From: an uncultured Planctomycetaceae bacterium
GTDB lineage: Bacteria > Planctomycetota > Planctomycetia > Pirellulales > Pirellulaceae
Assembly (NCBI GenBank): GCA_903863885.1
Contig: CAIPEB010000730.1
Location: 1-45,555 of the forward strand
Length of the DNA stretch: 45,555 bases
Direction: 5' to 3'
Shown here: piece after piece, positions 8,592-17,296 of the stretch
How positions within the stretch are numbered: the first letter of the stretch is position 1
Layout: every line of letters starts with the position of its first letter
The notes under the pieces: generated by a model
The model's input: only the letters and a program-made list of their open reading frames with translations
Told to the model about the DNA's origin: nothing
The model's database searches: none
Program-made: the position numbers and the translations under genes

Positions 8592-10823
8592 GTGTGTGCG
8601 TTCGTGGGAATGCCCGTCGCTGGTGTTGTTCTCGGCAGTCTTGCGGGGCCGGCCGGTTGGGTGCTTGCCCTGCTGCTGCTTGGATTGTTGGTGATTGGTG
8701 TAGCCGCATGGCTGACGGTTCGTTTCATCCCCAACACATCGGCGGGCGTGGTTGAGAAGCTCTGGTCGAATGAGGGTTCGGTGGGCGAAGGCGGGATCAT
8801 TGCCCAGAACGGGGAGGCCGGTTTTCAGGCGGCGCTGCTGCGCGGCGGAATTCACTTCGGCCTGTGGCGCTGGCAATATCGCCTGCACAAGACGTCGCTG
8901 GTCACGATTCCGCAGGGGAAAATCGGCTACGTCTACGCACGCGACGGAGAACCTCTGGGACCGGGCCAGACCCTGGGACGTGAGGTTTCGTGCAACAACT
9001 TCCAGGATGCGAGGGCTTTTCTCGAAGGAGACGCGAAATCCGGTTTGCGCGGACAGCGGGGGCGACAACTGGCGATCCTCCGCGAGGGCGTCTACGCCAT
9101 TAACCCGGCGATCTTCATCGTGATCACGGAAGACGCTGTGTATGCTCTGAGGTCGGCACTCTCGCGGCAGGAAACGGAGGCCGTGAGCCACTGGCGCGAG
9201 GAACTTCTGAACGTCAACGGCTTTTCGCCCGTGATCATCGGCCGTCGACTGGAAGCTCCTGACCCTATCAATACAGACCAGATGATCCAGGTGGACAGCA
9301 TTGCAATCGTCACGGTACATGACGGCCCGTCTCTGAACCCGGGCGAGATCATTGCACCGCCGGTCGGAGTCGAGCCCGGTCTGGCGTTCTGGCACAACAA
9401 CTACCAGAATCCGCAGGCCTTTCTCGACGGGGGCGGGCGCCGCGGAAAGCAGTACTTTCCGCTGACCGACGGCACGTACTTCATCAACCGCTGGTTTGCC
9501 ACGATCGAATTGATTCCGAAAACGGTCGTCCCGATCGGATACGTGGGAGTGGTCGTCAGCTATTTCGGCCGCGCCGGTCGGGATCTTTCCGGAGACACGT
9601 TCCGGCACGGCGAACGGGTTGCCGAAGGCGAACGCGGCGTGTGGGAGCGACCGTACGGACCGGGCAAGTACGCATTCAATACGTACGCAGGGAACATCGT
9701 GCACGTGCCGACCACGAACTTCGTACTGCACTGGATCACGGGCAGAACGGAGGCCCATCGGTACGACGAGAGTCTCCGGTCGATCGATCTGGTCACCCGC
9801 GATGCGTACGAACCGCGATTGCCGTTGTCCGTGGTCGTTCACATCGACTATCAGCGGGCGCCGAACGTGATCCAGAGATTCGGAGACGTGAAACGCCTGA
9901 TCACGCAGACGATCGACCCGATGCTGAGCGCGTATTTCCGCGACATAGCGCACAAGAAGACAATGCTGGAGCTTTTGCATGAACGCGATGCAATCCAGGC
10001 CGAAGCCCGCGAGGAGTTGCGGCGCAAGTTTCACGAATTCGATATCGAGTGCGTGGATGTCCTCATCGGCAAACCTGACACGGACGAACGGGACGGCAAG
10101 ATCGAAACGCTCCTCGAACAGCTGCGAACGCGGCAGTTATCGATCGAGCAGCTCGAAACCTACGAGCGCCAGCGGGCCGCGGCGGACAAACTGCGGGTGC
10201 TGCATGAATCGCAGGCCCAGGCCGAGATGCAGACACAGCTGACTAACGCCCGCGTCCGGGCCGATATTGCGGAAAGTGAAGGCGCCGCAGATCTGGCCAG
10301 GGCCCGGAAACAAGCCGAAAAACAAGTGGTTATGGCCCAGGCCGAACTTGACCAGTCGCGCCGCCGCGCCGAGCAGATGGTGATGCTGGCCGAAGCGGAG
10401 AGCCGTCAGTTAACGCTGGCCGGAAAAGGCGAAGGCCAGAAGATTCTGCAGTGCGGTCTGGCTGAGGCCGCCGTCCTGATGCGCAAGATCTCGTCGTACG
10501 GCGATCCGCGGCTTTTCGCGCTGGAACGCGCCGCACGGCAGTTGGCCAGGAGTTCCCAACCGCTGGTGCCCGAACGGGTCTTCGTATCCGGACAGGGAGA
10601 CGGCCATCCGGCATCGATCACCGGAACAGCCGGCCTGCTGCTGCAGATGATGCTCGCGGACCGTACGTCGTTACACACGGAAGATGTCAAGGAAATGGGG
10701 TCAATCAAGGAGCAAGTCGACCGTTTGACGCAGCAGGTCATGGAATCGCTGGGAGCGTCCGGCGACTCGGCATCCGGTGCGGCGCAAGAGACGGTCCTGC
10801 CCGGCCAGAAAACGGGCGGGTGA
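8592..10823 (+). CDS. SPFH/Band 7 (flotillin-like) membrane-associated protein
   Basis: This is a 743-residue protein from GTG 8592, or 750 residues if ATG 8571 is used. The N terminus carries two closely spaced hydrophobic segments (PVAGVVLGSLAGPAGW, then VLALLLLGLLVIGVAAWLTV), so it is membrane-inserted. A long region with repeated 'IPQGKIGYVYARDGEPL / VPIGYVGVVVSYFGRAG' elements follows. These are characteristic of SPFH beta-strands, and they occur more than once. The SPFH core continues through RDAYEPRLPLSVVVHIDY and RFGDVKRLITQTIDPMLSAYFRD. From about residue 450 there is a long charged coiled coil rich in Ala, Glu, Arg and Gln (AEMQTQLTNARVRADIAESE), typical of flotillins. These scaffold membrane microdomains. 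The candidate c-di-AMP leader upstream suggests control by that second messenger. The gene appears to be a single-gene transcript. Confidence 0.85.
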   Translation: MCAFVGMPVAGVVLGSLAGPAGWVLALLLLGLLVIGVAAWLTVRFIPNTSAGVVEKLWSNEGSVGEGGIIAQNGEAGFQAALLRGGIHFGLWRWQYRLHKTSLVTIPQGKIGYVYARDGEPLGPGQTLGREVSCNNFQDARAFLEGDAKSGLRGQRGRQLAILREGVYAINPAIFIVITEDAVYALRSALSRQETEAVSHWREELLNVNGFSPVIIGRRLEAPDPINTDQMIQVDSIAIVTVHDGPSLNPGEIIAPPVGVEPGLAFWHNNYQNPQAFLDGGGRRGKQYFPLTDGTYFINRWFATIELIPKTVVPIGYVGVVVSYFGRAGRDLSGDTFRHGERVAEGERGVWERPYGPGKYAFNTYAGNIVHVPTTNFVLHWITGRTEAHRYDESLRSIDLVTRDAYEPRLPLSVVVHIDYQRAPNVIQRFGDVKRLITQTIDPMLSAYFRDIAHKKTMLELLHERDAIQAEAREELRRKFHEFDIECVDVLIGKPDTDERDGKIETLLEQLRTRQLSIEQLETYERQRAAADKLRVLHESQAQAEMQTQLTNARVRADIAESEGAADLARARKQAEKQVVMAQAELDQSRRRAEQMVMLAEAESRQLTLAGKGEGQKILQCGLAEAAVLMRKISSYGDPRLFALERAARQLARSSQPLVPERVFVSGQGDGHPASITGTAGLLLQMMLADRTSLHTEDVKEMGSIKEQVDRLTQQVMESLGASGDSASGAAQETVLPGQKTGG

Positions 10824-10836
10824 GTCCACGGATTTT

Positions 10837-10873
10837 CCGGACGGTCGCGCGGATCAGAAGTTCGTTCGTCCGG
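10837..10873. terminator. Inverted repeat between convergent genes, possible terminator
   Basis: CCGGACG (10837-10843) and CGTCCGG (10867-10873) form a 7-bp stem with a 23-base loop. It lies exactly in the 51-base gap between the convergent SPFH and LEPR-protein genes. There is no T run, so it is not a classical intrinsic terminator. Position is the main argument. Confidence 0.3.
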
Positions 10874-10874
10874 T

Positions 10875-13800
10875 TCAACCGAAAAGTCCGTCGTCTGACA
10901 TGACGGCGTCGATCACTGCGGCGAGCGAAGGCGATTCATCGCTTTCGCCGCCGCTTTCGTTGTGTAAATCAACTGCGACCGGCTGCGCGGTTCTCTGCTC
11001 GGTGAACGCTGCGTCGATCGCGCTGGTGAACGCTCGGAATTCTTCCGCCTCGCCGGGACTTTCGCTGGTCGAAGAAGGTGCGATCGCAGCCTCGAACCCC
11101 GATGTGATTACGTCGATGGGCCGAGTGGCGGCGAACAGCGCGGAGTCCACCGCGATGCCGCTGTGTTCTCCTTCTGCGTCGATCGCCGGAGATTCGATGT
11201 CGATCGTCGGAGATACGATCTGGAGCGAGTCGCCGGAAGCCGATGCAACGTTGGGGGCGGTTCCGGCGTTTTCGCCTTCTCCCGAAGCGCTGTTCGATGC
11301 GGACGCAACGGCACGCAGGTTGTACTGGCTCGTTGAGCCTGCCAGCCGGATCAGGCGGGCCGATCCGCTCTGGCCCAGGATGCTCACCCGTCGGTCCGTG
11401 GTTGGCAATTCGATGTACAGCTTTTCGCCCGTTGATCGAGTCACGTCTATGCGAATGGTCTTGCCGTCCGCGCTCAAGGCGATTTGCTTCGCGGAGAAAT
11501 TGCTCCAATCTCCCTGTGTCGTGACCCATTCCTGACGGGTGGCGCCGGGCGTCAGTGAAACGAGCAGGCCTTGCTGCGGCGTGCTGCTCAGGAAGTCGCG
11601 GAAGCTCACGTACCTGGCCTGCCGTCCGCCGTGGCTGAGAATGTTGTTGGTGCTGTCGCCCGCGTTCAGATCGACGAGCTGTCGAGTCGTGCCCGAGGTG
11701 AGGAACGTCGGAGTGGTCATCTCAACCACGTACTTGCCGGCCGGGATGCCCTCAATCGAAAAACTCCCGTCCGGATTCGAAGTCACCGTTTTCAGAGCAC
11801 TGCCCGTGGGCTGGTTCTGAGAATTCGCGGCGAACACTTTCAACTGGACACCGCCAATCGACGACGTCGCGTTGACGACTTGCCCGCTCGAATTCCTGCC
11901 GCGCGATTGGACTTTGCCGGCCATTTTGAAGCCGGTGATCTCGCCGAAGTTATTTCCGGTGCCAGTCACCTGTTCGGCAAGTGTTATCGTGAACTGGTCA
12001 TTGACCGATGCCGTGCCCCCCTGCGACCCGATCGTGTCCTTGCCGTCCATGATGGGGAGGCTGTTGATTTGTCCCGTCGGCTGCGTCTCCTTGATCGTGT
12101 AAGTTCCAGGCGGCAGGTTGTCGAATGTGTAGGCACCCGTCGAGTCGGAGGTGAATTCGCGGGATACCGTGCCGCTGAAGTTGTCGGTGCCGGACAGGGT
12201 GATTTTCGCGCCGGCCCAGCCCTGCTCGCCGCTGTCCTTGACCCCATCGTTGTCGGTGTCGATGTAGACGAACCCCGACAGGCTGCTCGGCTTGAAATCC
12301 CGCACGGTAACGGTCACGGTGGCCGTGTCGGTCAAGCCGCCCGGATCGCGCGTCGTGTAGGTGAAGGTCTCCGTCCCGAGAAAATCGGCTTTGGGTTTGT
12401 AGAGGATCTTGGCGCCGCTCTCGGTGATTTCGACCGTACCGCCCTGGCTGCCCTGTGTCACGGCAGTCACGGTCAGCGTTTCATCGGCATCGGGAGCGAT
12501 CACGTCGTTCAGCAGAACGTCGAGTTTGTTGCTCTGCGAGTTCTTGGCGATGTTGAAGGCATTGTCCTTGGCATCGGGCGGATCGTTCTTGGCGGTCAGG
12601 GTGGCCGTCACGGTCGCGGTCGCCGAGCCGCCGTTGCCGTCGGAAATGGTGTAGGTAAACGTCTCGGTTCCGAACACGTTGGCCGCCGGCGTGTATTTCA
12701 CCTTGGTGCCGTTTTCGGCAATCGACACCTGACCTCCTCGGCTGCCGGAGGTCACCGCAGTGATCGTCAGCGTTTCGTTTGCGTCGGGTGCGGACGAGTC
12801 GTTGGCCAGTACGTTGACGAGGTTGTTGCTGCTGTCCTCGTCGACAGTCACTGTGTCCGCAACGGCCGTCGGGTTGTCGTTCTTGGCATTTACCGTGACG
12901 GTCACGGTTCCCGTATCGGTCAACCCGCCCGATCCCGCGCGATCGGTAATCGTGTACGTGAAAGTCTCGGTGCCCTTGAAATTGGCGGCCGGCTTGTAGA
13001 GGACCGCCGTACCGCCGCTCGCGATGGTGACCGTGCCGCCGTTGCTCGAAGTTCCGACAGATGTAATGCGCAGCGATTCGCTCGGTGCGCCGGCATCCGG
13101 GTTCGCGGTCAGGTCGTTTTCCAGCACGTTCAGTGTCACCGAAGCGCTGTCTTCATCGACCGCCTTGGCGCCGTTGAACACGTCGTCCACGGCGACCGGC
13201 GCGTCGTTGATCTCCGCCACCTGGACGCTCACGGTGGCAATCGCTTCATCCGAGCCGTCGCTGACCGTGTAGGTGAAGGAGTCCTGTCCGAAGAAATTGG
13301 CGGCCGGCGAGTATTTCAGCGTCTTGCCATCCGGCGCGATGGTGACTGAACTGCCGCGGCTGGAGGTGCCGACGGCGACAATACTCAGCGTTCTTCCGGC
13401 CTGGCCGCTGTCGTTAGCCAGCACGTTGAGCGAGTTGTTCGTGCTGTCTTCATTGGCCTGGAGTGCATCGTTGAGGGCATGGAAGTTCGGATTGACGATG
13501 GTCAGTGAAGTCTCACCGTAGGAAATCTCGTCGAACGGCACCATGTCGTTGGTGCCGTACAGTCCCACCTCGTGCGCCGGTGCCAGATCGGGACGGTTGC
13601 CGGTGAACGTCAGGGTGCCTGACCGATTGGCAGTGAAGGTCGCCGTGAAGAATTCAACGACGCCGGAGCCCAACCCTTGAAGCGACGGTGAAAACGAGCC
13701 GACTTCGTCGAGCAGCCCCGAGGTGATCGTCCCCGACGATCCGCCGCCGTAGGGCGCCGTGTGCACGATTGAATTTGCCGCAGCGAGATTGCCGTTGAAT

Positions 13801-16544
13801 ACCACGTCCTCGTAGATCGAAAATACGCCGTCGCGAGATCCCGTGGCGCGGATGTCCTGGACGCTGCCGTGCAGCTTGAAGGCCTGGCCGACGTTGATCT
13901 GGTTAATCGGATTGCCGTTCAAGTCGGTGACGGCCAGATTCACACGCACCTGCGGCACTTTTGCGACTGCTACCGAGACGGTTTGCGAACTCGAGTTTCC
14001 AGCCGCGTCGCTTGCGAGAATCTGCCACTGCTGCTGTCCGGCCTGACTGTTGCTCGGGGTCCAGGTCACCACGCCCGAAGACGAATTGATCGTCGCGCCG
14101 CTCGGTGCATTCTGCAGAGCGTACGTGAAACTCGTGCTGCCCTCTTCCGAAGTCTGGGCGTTGTAGGTCAGTTGAGTGCCCGCGGTCGCCGATGTGGGAG
14201 CCGTCGACGTGAACACGGGCAGCGTGGCGTCGACGGTGATTCCCAGCGCGGCGGACGGACCGCTTTCGACTCCACCGATCTCCTGGGTTGCCGTGATCGA
14301 ATGAGACCCATCCGATACCACCGACGTTCCGTTTGTCGTCACGGTGACGGTTCCCCCCGCACCGGTCGGGACCGTGGCCTGGCCAATAACCGTGCCGTCA
14401 ACACGAACGCGGACCGTCGCGCCGTCCGTCACGCCGGATACCGTGAACTGCAGCGATCTCGCCGCGGCACTGTTGTTCAAGTTCGTCAGCTTGTCGGAAT
14501 TGCTCGCGCCGGTGTCACTGGCGGCAACAAGCGATACGGCGGTCGGCGAAACGGTAGATGCCACGGCGAAATTACGCGAGGTCACTTCGCCTCCGATTGC
14601 GAGGGTCACGTCATAACCCTGCGCGCCCAGCGTCTGGCCCAGGTTGCTGGCCGGCGCAAGCCGTATCTTTCTCGACCCTGAAGCGACTCGCAACACGTAG
14701 TTTCCGCTTGCGTCCGAGGCGGTGGAGGGTTCACCGGAGTCCAGTAGGCCGTTGTTGTTCATGTCGGCATAAACGGTCATCCCCTGACGCCCCGTCTCGC
14801 CGGAGTCGCGACTCGAGTCCCTATCTGTGTCGTTGAAGATGCTTCCCTTGACTTGGCCATCACCCGCAAAAGACTGAAGCACGACCAGTTGATCCGTGCT
14901 GGTCGTCGGCAGAGCGCTGTACAGTCCGCTTTGAACGGCGGTCAACTGCCCGCGGATCGCTCCGTCGGCGTTGGAGGTGGATTGCACGTCGACGTAGGTG
15001 CCGCCGCTTTTCAGGCTGGTCAGGTTCGCAGTCGGGAATGTCCCGTTGTTGACGACCCGCTGAAATCCCGTGCCGCTCGCAGTGTACTGCGCGCCCGCGC
15101 CCAAATCGAAGAAGCTGTTTCCTTCCTGCCCGGTTGCCCCTACGTGAAGCTGCGACCCGGTGATGTTGCCCTGCGCGATCCCCTGCACCTTCAGCGTAAG
15201 GTCGAAACGGTTGGTCGCGTTGTTCAAGGCGAGGTCCGCCGTGCCGCTTGCAGTCGTCGTGACCGCCGGAACTTCCTGAGCGCCGGTGAGGCTGCCGTTG
15301 AACAGGCTCAAGTCGTTCAACGACGAGATATCCGTGAGGAGAGACAGGTCCAGAATCTGGCCGAACACGGTGAATCCGCCGTTCTGCAAGTCGAGATTGG
15401 CGTCGTTGTCGACGAGATTGACGAAGAACTGGCTCGTGGCGCTGTCCGGGTTTCCACCCACTTTCGCCATCGCCAGAGTGCCGACCCGGTTGACGTGCGG
15501 GAAGATCTTCCAAGCGACATTGGTGCCGCCCGTGCCGGTGGGAGTCTGTTTCACCGTCACCGTGTTGTTCGCGTCGTTCACCGCCGTGATATCGAACATA
15601 TTGCTGCCGCTCAGTCCATCCGTGCGACTGCCGAGCCGGATGCGGTCCCCGACAACCACTTGACTCAGGTCGATGTTCGATCCGAGTTGAACCACCGCGC
15701 TGCCCGACGTTACCGTCGCCGTATTTCCGCTGAGTTTTGCCCAGTTGTCGAATTCGTTCTGGATCGCCGAGTCCGTCGCGACCGACGTGAATTGGCGGTT
15801 CACCGAGGGGTCTTCGAACGACGTGGTGGCCGATTTGAATCCGCCCCCCTGCAGCACAAAGCCCGGTATGTAGCGGTGGAAGAACGAGTTGGCATAGTCG
15901 CCGTCGTTCACGTATTTCAGGAAGTTGTTTACGGTGACCGGCGTTGTGTCGGAGAACAGCTCGATGGGAATTGATCCGAGAGTGGTCTGAACCGTAACGA
16001 TCTGATTCGCGGTGTAGACGATCTGGATCTGGTCGTCCGCTTTCGGAACGTAGTTCTCGTATTCCGTGTTCAATTGGCCGTTGACGAACATCACCAACTG
16101 GTGAGTCGCGTCCACGGTCTTGTCCATGATGTGCGACTTGTCGAATTTGGCGTTTGCGTTGTTGCCCGCCTTGCCGGCATTGGAACGCCACACGTCGAAG
16201 AAGTCCTTCAGAGTAGCGTTGCGAAGGTCGGTACCCGTTCCCGCCGGCATGCCGTCTCCGATGTGGAGCACGCCTGTCGTGTCGTGCGTGTGCGGATTGG
16301 CCACGGTGGTACCCGTCGCCGGCACGCCGATTTCGGCCGGGATTGCCACGCGATCGCCGTCAATGAAGATCGCCAACTGGCCGGTCGTGTGATCTGACGT
16401 CCCCGCATGCATCAGCCAGCGCGGTTCCAGAAACTCGCATCCTCGCGAACCCGAATTGCGGCGGTCTGCCCGCCGGATTTTCTTCTTGATTTCGGTGAGT
16501 TTTCGCAGCCAGTGTGAGGGGCGACCGTGGTTTGACGATGTCAT
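10875..16544 (-). CDS. Giant secreted multidomain protein: LEPR motif, cyclophilin, CHRD, Ig/cadherin-like and SdrD-B-like modules
   Basis: The protein has 1889 residues. A basic N terminus leads to the LEPR motif (CEFLEPRWLMHAG, residues 37-49), a planctomycete N-terminal signature of exported or surface proteins. Residues 53-180 match a segment that often precedes such cyclophilins (HTHDTTGVLHIGDG ... TLKDFFDVW). Residues 183-400 are a peptidyl-prolyl isomerase (TVQTTLGSIPIELF, FFHRYIPGFVLQGGG, RVGTLAMAKVGGNPDSATSQFF), split by an insert of about 85 residues. Residues 412-540 form a CHRD domain (SLTGAQEVPAVTT). An SdrD-B-like domain follows (GSIFNDTDRDSSRDSGE), then Ig-like domains and a cohesin-like segment. 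Four tandem cadherin-like repeats each carry NVLxND and FTYT motifs, and after them come another SdrD-B-like (GFVYIDTDNDGVKDSGEQ) and a carboxypeptidase-regulatory-like domain. There is no sorting anchor. It is probably an extracellular matrix or adhesion protein; the PPIase may be active or structural. Confidence 0.88.
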   Translation of the reverse strand: MTSSNHGRPSHWLRKLTEIKKKIRRADRRNSGSRGCEFLEPRWLMHAGTSDHTTGQLAIFIDGDRVAIPAEIGVPATGTTVANPHTHDTTGVLHIGDGMPAGTGTDLRNATLKDFFDVWRSNAGKAGNNANAKFDKSHIMDKTVDATHQLVMFVNGQLNTEYENYVPKADDQIQIVYTANQIVTVQTTLGSIPIELFSDTTPVTVNNFLKYVNDGDYANSFFHRYIPGFVLQGGGFKSATTSFEDPSVNRQFTSVATDSAIQNEFDNWAKLSGNTATVTSGSAVVQLGSNIDLSQVVVGDRIRLGSRTDGLSGSNMFDITAVNDANNTVTVKQTPTGTGGTNVAWKIFPHVNRVGTLAMAKVGGNPDSATSQFFVNLVDNDANLDLQNGGFTVFGQILDLSLLTDISSLNDLSLFNGSLTGAQEVPAVTTTASGTADLALNNATNRFDLTLKVQGIAQGNITGSQLHVGATGQEGNSFFDLGAGAQYTASGTGFQRVVNNGTFPTANLTSLKSGGTYVDVQSTSNADGAIRGQLTAVQSGLYSALPTTSTDQLVVLQSFAGDGQVKGSIFNDTDRDSSRDSGETGRQGMTVYADMNNNGLLDSGEPSTASDASGNYVLRVASGSRKIRLAPASNLGQTLGAQGYDVTLAIGGEVTSRNFAVASTVSPTAVSLVAASDTGASNSDKLTNLNNSAAARSLQFTVSGVTDGATVRVRVDGTVIGQATVPTGAGGTVTVTTNGTSVVSDGSHSITATQEIGGVESGPSAALGITVDATLPVFTSTAPTSATAGTQLTYNAQTSEEGSTSFTYALQNAPSGATINSSSGVVTWTPSNSQAGQQQWQILASDAAGNSSSQTVSVAVAKVPQVRVNLAVTDLNGNPINQINVGQAFKLHGSVQDIRATGSRDGVFSIYEDVVFNGNLAAANSIVHTAPYGGGSSGTITSGLLDEVGSFSPSLQGLGSGVVEFFTATFTANRSGTLTFTGNRPDLAPAHEVGLYGTNDMVPFDEISYGETSLTIVNPNFHALNDALQANEDSTNNSLNVLANDSGQAGRTLSIVAVGTSSRGSSVTIAPDGKTLKYSPAANFFGQDSFTYTVSDGSDEAIATVSVQVAEINDAPVAVDDVFNGAKAVDEDSASVTLNVLENDLTANPDAGAPSESLRITSVGTSSNGGTVTIASGGTAVLYKPAANFKGTETFTYTITDRAGSGGLTDTGTVTVTVNAKNDNPTAVADTVTVDEDSSNNLVNVLANDSSAPDANETLTITAVTSGSRGGQVSIAENGTKVKYTPAANVFGTETFTYTISDGNGGSATATVTATLTAKNDPPDAKDNAFNIAKNSQSNKLDVLLNDVIAPDADETLTVTAVTQGSQGGTVEITESGAKILYKPKADFLGTETFTYTTRDPGGLTDTATVTVTVRDFKPSSLSGFVYIDTDNDGVKDSGEQGWAGAKITLSGTDNFSGTVSREFTSDSTGAYTFDNLPPGTYTIKETQPTGQINSLPIMDGKDTIGSQGGTASVNDQFTITLAEQVTGTGNNFGEITGFKMAGKVQSRGRNSSGQVVNATSSIGGVQLKVFAANSQNQPTGSALKTVTSNPDGSFSIEGIPAGKYVVEMTTPTFLTSGTTRQLVDLNAGDSTNNILSHGGRQARYVSFRDFLSSTPQQGLLVSLTPGATRQEWVTTQGDWSNFSAKQIALSADGKTIRIDVTRSTGEKLYIELPTTDRRVSILGQSGSARLIRLAGSTSQYNLRAVASASNSASGEGENAGTAPNVASASGDSLQIVSPTIDIESPAIDAEGEHSGIAVDSALFAATRPIDVITSGFEAAIAPSSTSESPGEAEEFRAFTSAIDAAFTEQRTAQPVAVDLHNESGGESDESPSLAAVIDAVMSDDGLFG

Positions 16545-17296
16545 ATCTGGTACCGCAAAGACAATGGGGGGGAATTCATGACACGCGGACTCGTTTGATG
16601 AGAAGTCGCTGTAAGTGATTAAATGAAGTTCACTTGTGGCGGCTCTTGGTCCGGTGGCGCAGTTTCAGTCATAGGGAGCGGTTGCATACCTTGCCGAGCG
16701 TCCACGTGAGCTATTGCAAAGACCGGACCAATGTGTCCGTGTGACGTGTCAACGGACGATCACTGCCCCGTTTGGACGCTGCAACCCCCACATTTGTTTC
16801 GCGTCGAAGTGGAGAGTTCGCCAGAATCCGCAAAATGGATACCCCGCTCCGGCGGCAATTAAGCACGAGCAATCGAATCCCCCTCCAGGAGGTCGTGCGG
16901 TTTATAAACTATTTTGACATAACGATTTGGATTCACCCGCCCGCTTGCGGGAGGGTCGGCCGCGTAGCGGTCGGGGAGGGTCTTCCGAACCAGTCGTGAA
17001 TTCTGCGACTAAGCGGCGCGTTTGCCCTCTCCGGGCCTTCGGCCCGACTCTCCCGGAGCGAGAGTGAAGCATGCATCACGACGGTGCAACCACTTCTAAT
17101 GCGCACGACCTCCCAGCCGAGTGTTGTTCTTCCTCAACACCGTTGCCAAGACGCAACACGGTTCGAGTCACTTGCAGGGTGTGTCAAGCTTGCGAAGCGG
17201 TCGTTTGAAGTGCGCGAACGCAAACCGCCAGCGCGGGCACACCGGATGACGGCAGCCAGTAGCCAGATGGATGCTGATCTGCCTCCGGACTCCGGA
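16545..17296. other. 752-base intergenic region with a MITE-like element
   Basis: This gap lies upstream of the LEPR protein and beyond the 3' end of the HZS-alpha-like gene. It contains the MITE-like element at 16888-17113 and a small GTGTTG/CAACAC hairpin near 17121-17140. No coding frame looks real. The 340 bases next to the LEPR protein start should hold its promoter, but I cannot pick one with confidence. Confidence 0.6.
16888..17113. repeat. MITE-like/REP-type element with nested inverted repeats
   Basis: Perfect 12-base inverted repeats bound the element: GGAGGTCGTGCG at 16888-16899 and CGCACGACCTCC at 17102-17113. Inside lies a second, imperfect inverted pair, each arm beginning TTCAC at its outer edge (16932-16981 and 17021-17068). 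Each arm contains GGGAGrGTCGG and GGrGAGGG blocks and self-complementary cores (CCCGCTTGCGGG on the left, GGGCCTTCGGCCC on the right). No coding sequence is present and no target duplication is evident. The arrangement resembles a non-autonomous miniature transposable element or a paired REP/BIME. Only one copy is visible in this window. Confidence 0.55.

Noticed and set aside
8340-10034. 564-codon open frame on the minus strand
   Set aside because: Antisense to the SPFH gene and crosses its leader. No domain or plausible start.
11571-13349. 592-codon open frame on the plus strand
   Set aside because: Antisense to the repeat region of the LEPR protein. It mirrors the repeats and has unnatural Arg/Val/Gly composition.
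17150-17190. tRNA-like T-arm sequence (GGTTCGAGTC)
   Set aside because: No acceptor, D or anticodon stems can be formed around it; chance match.
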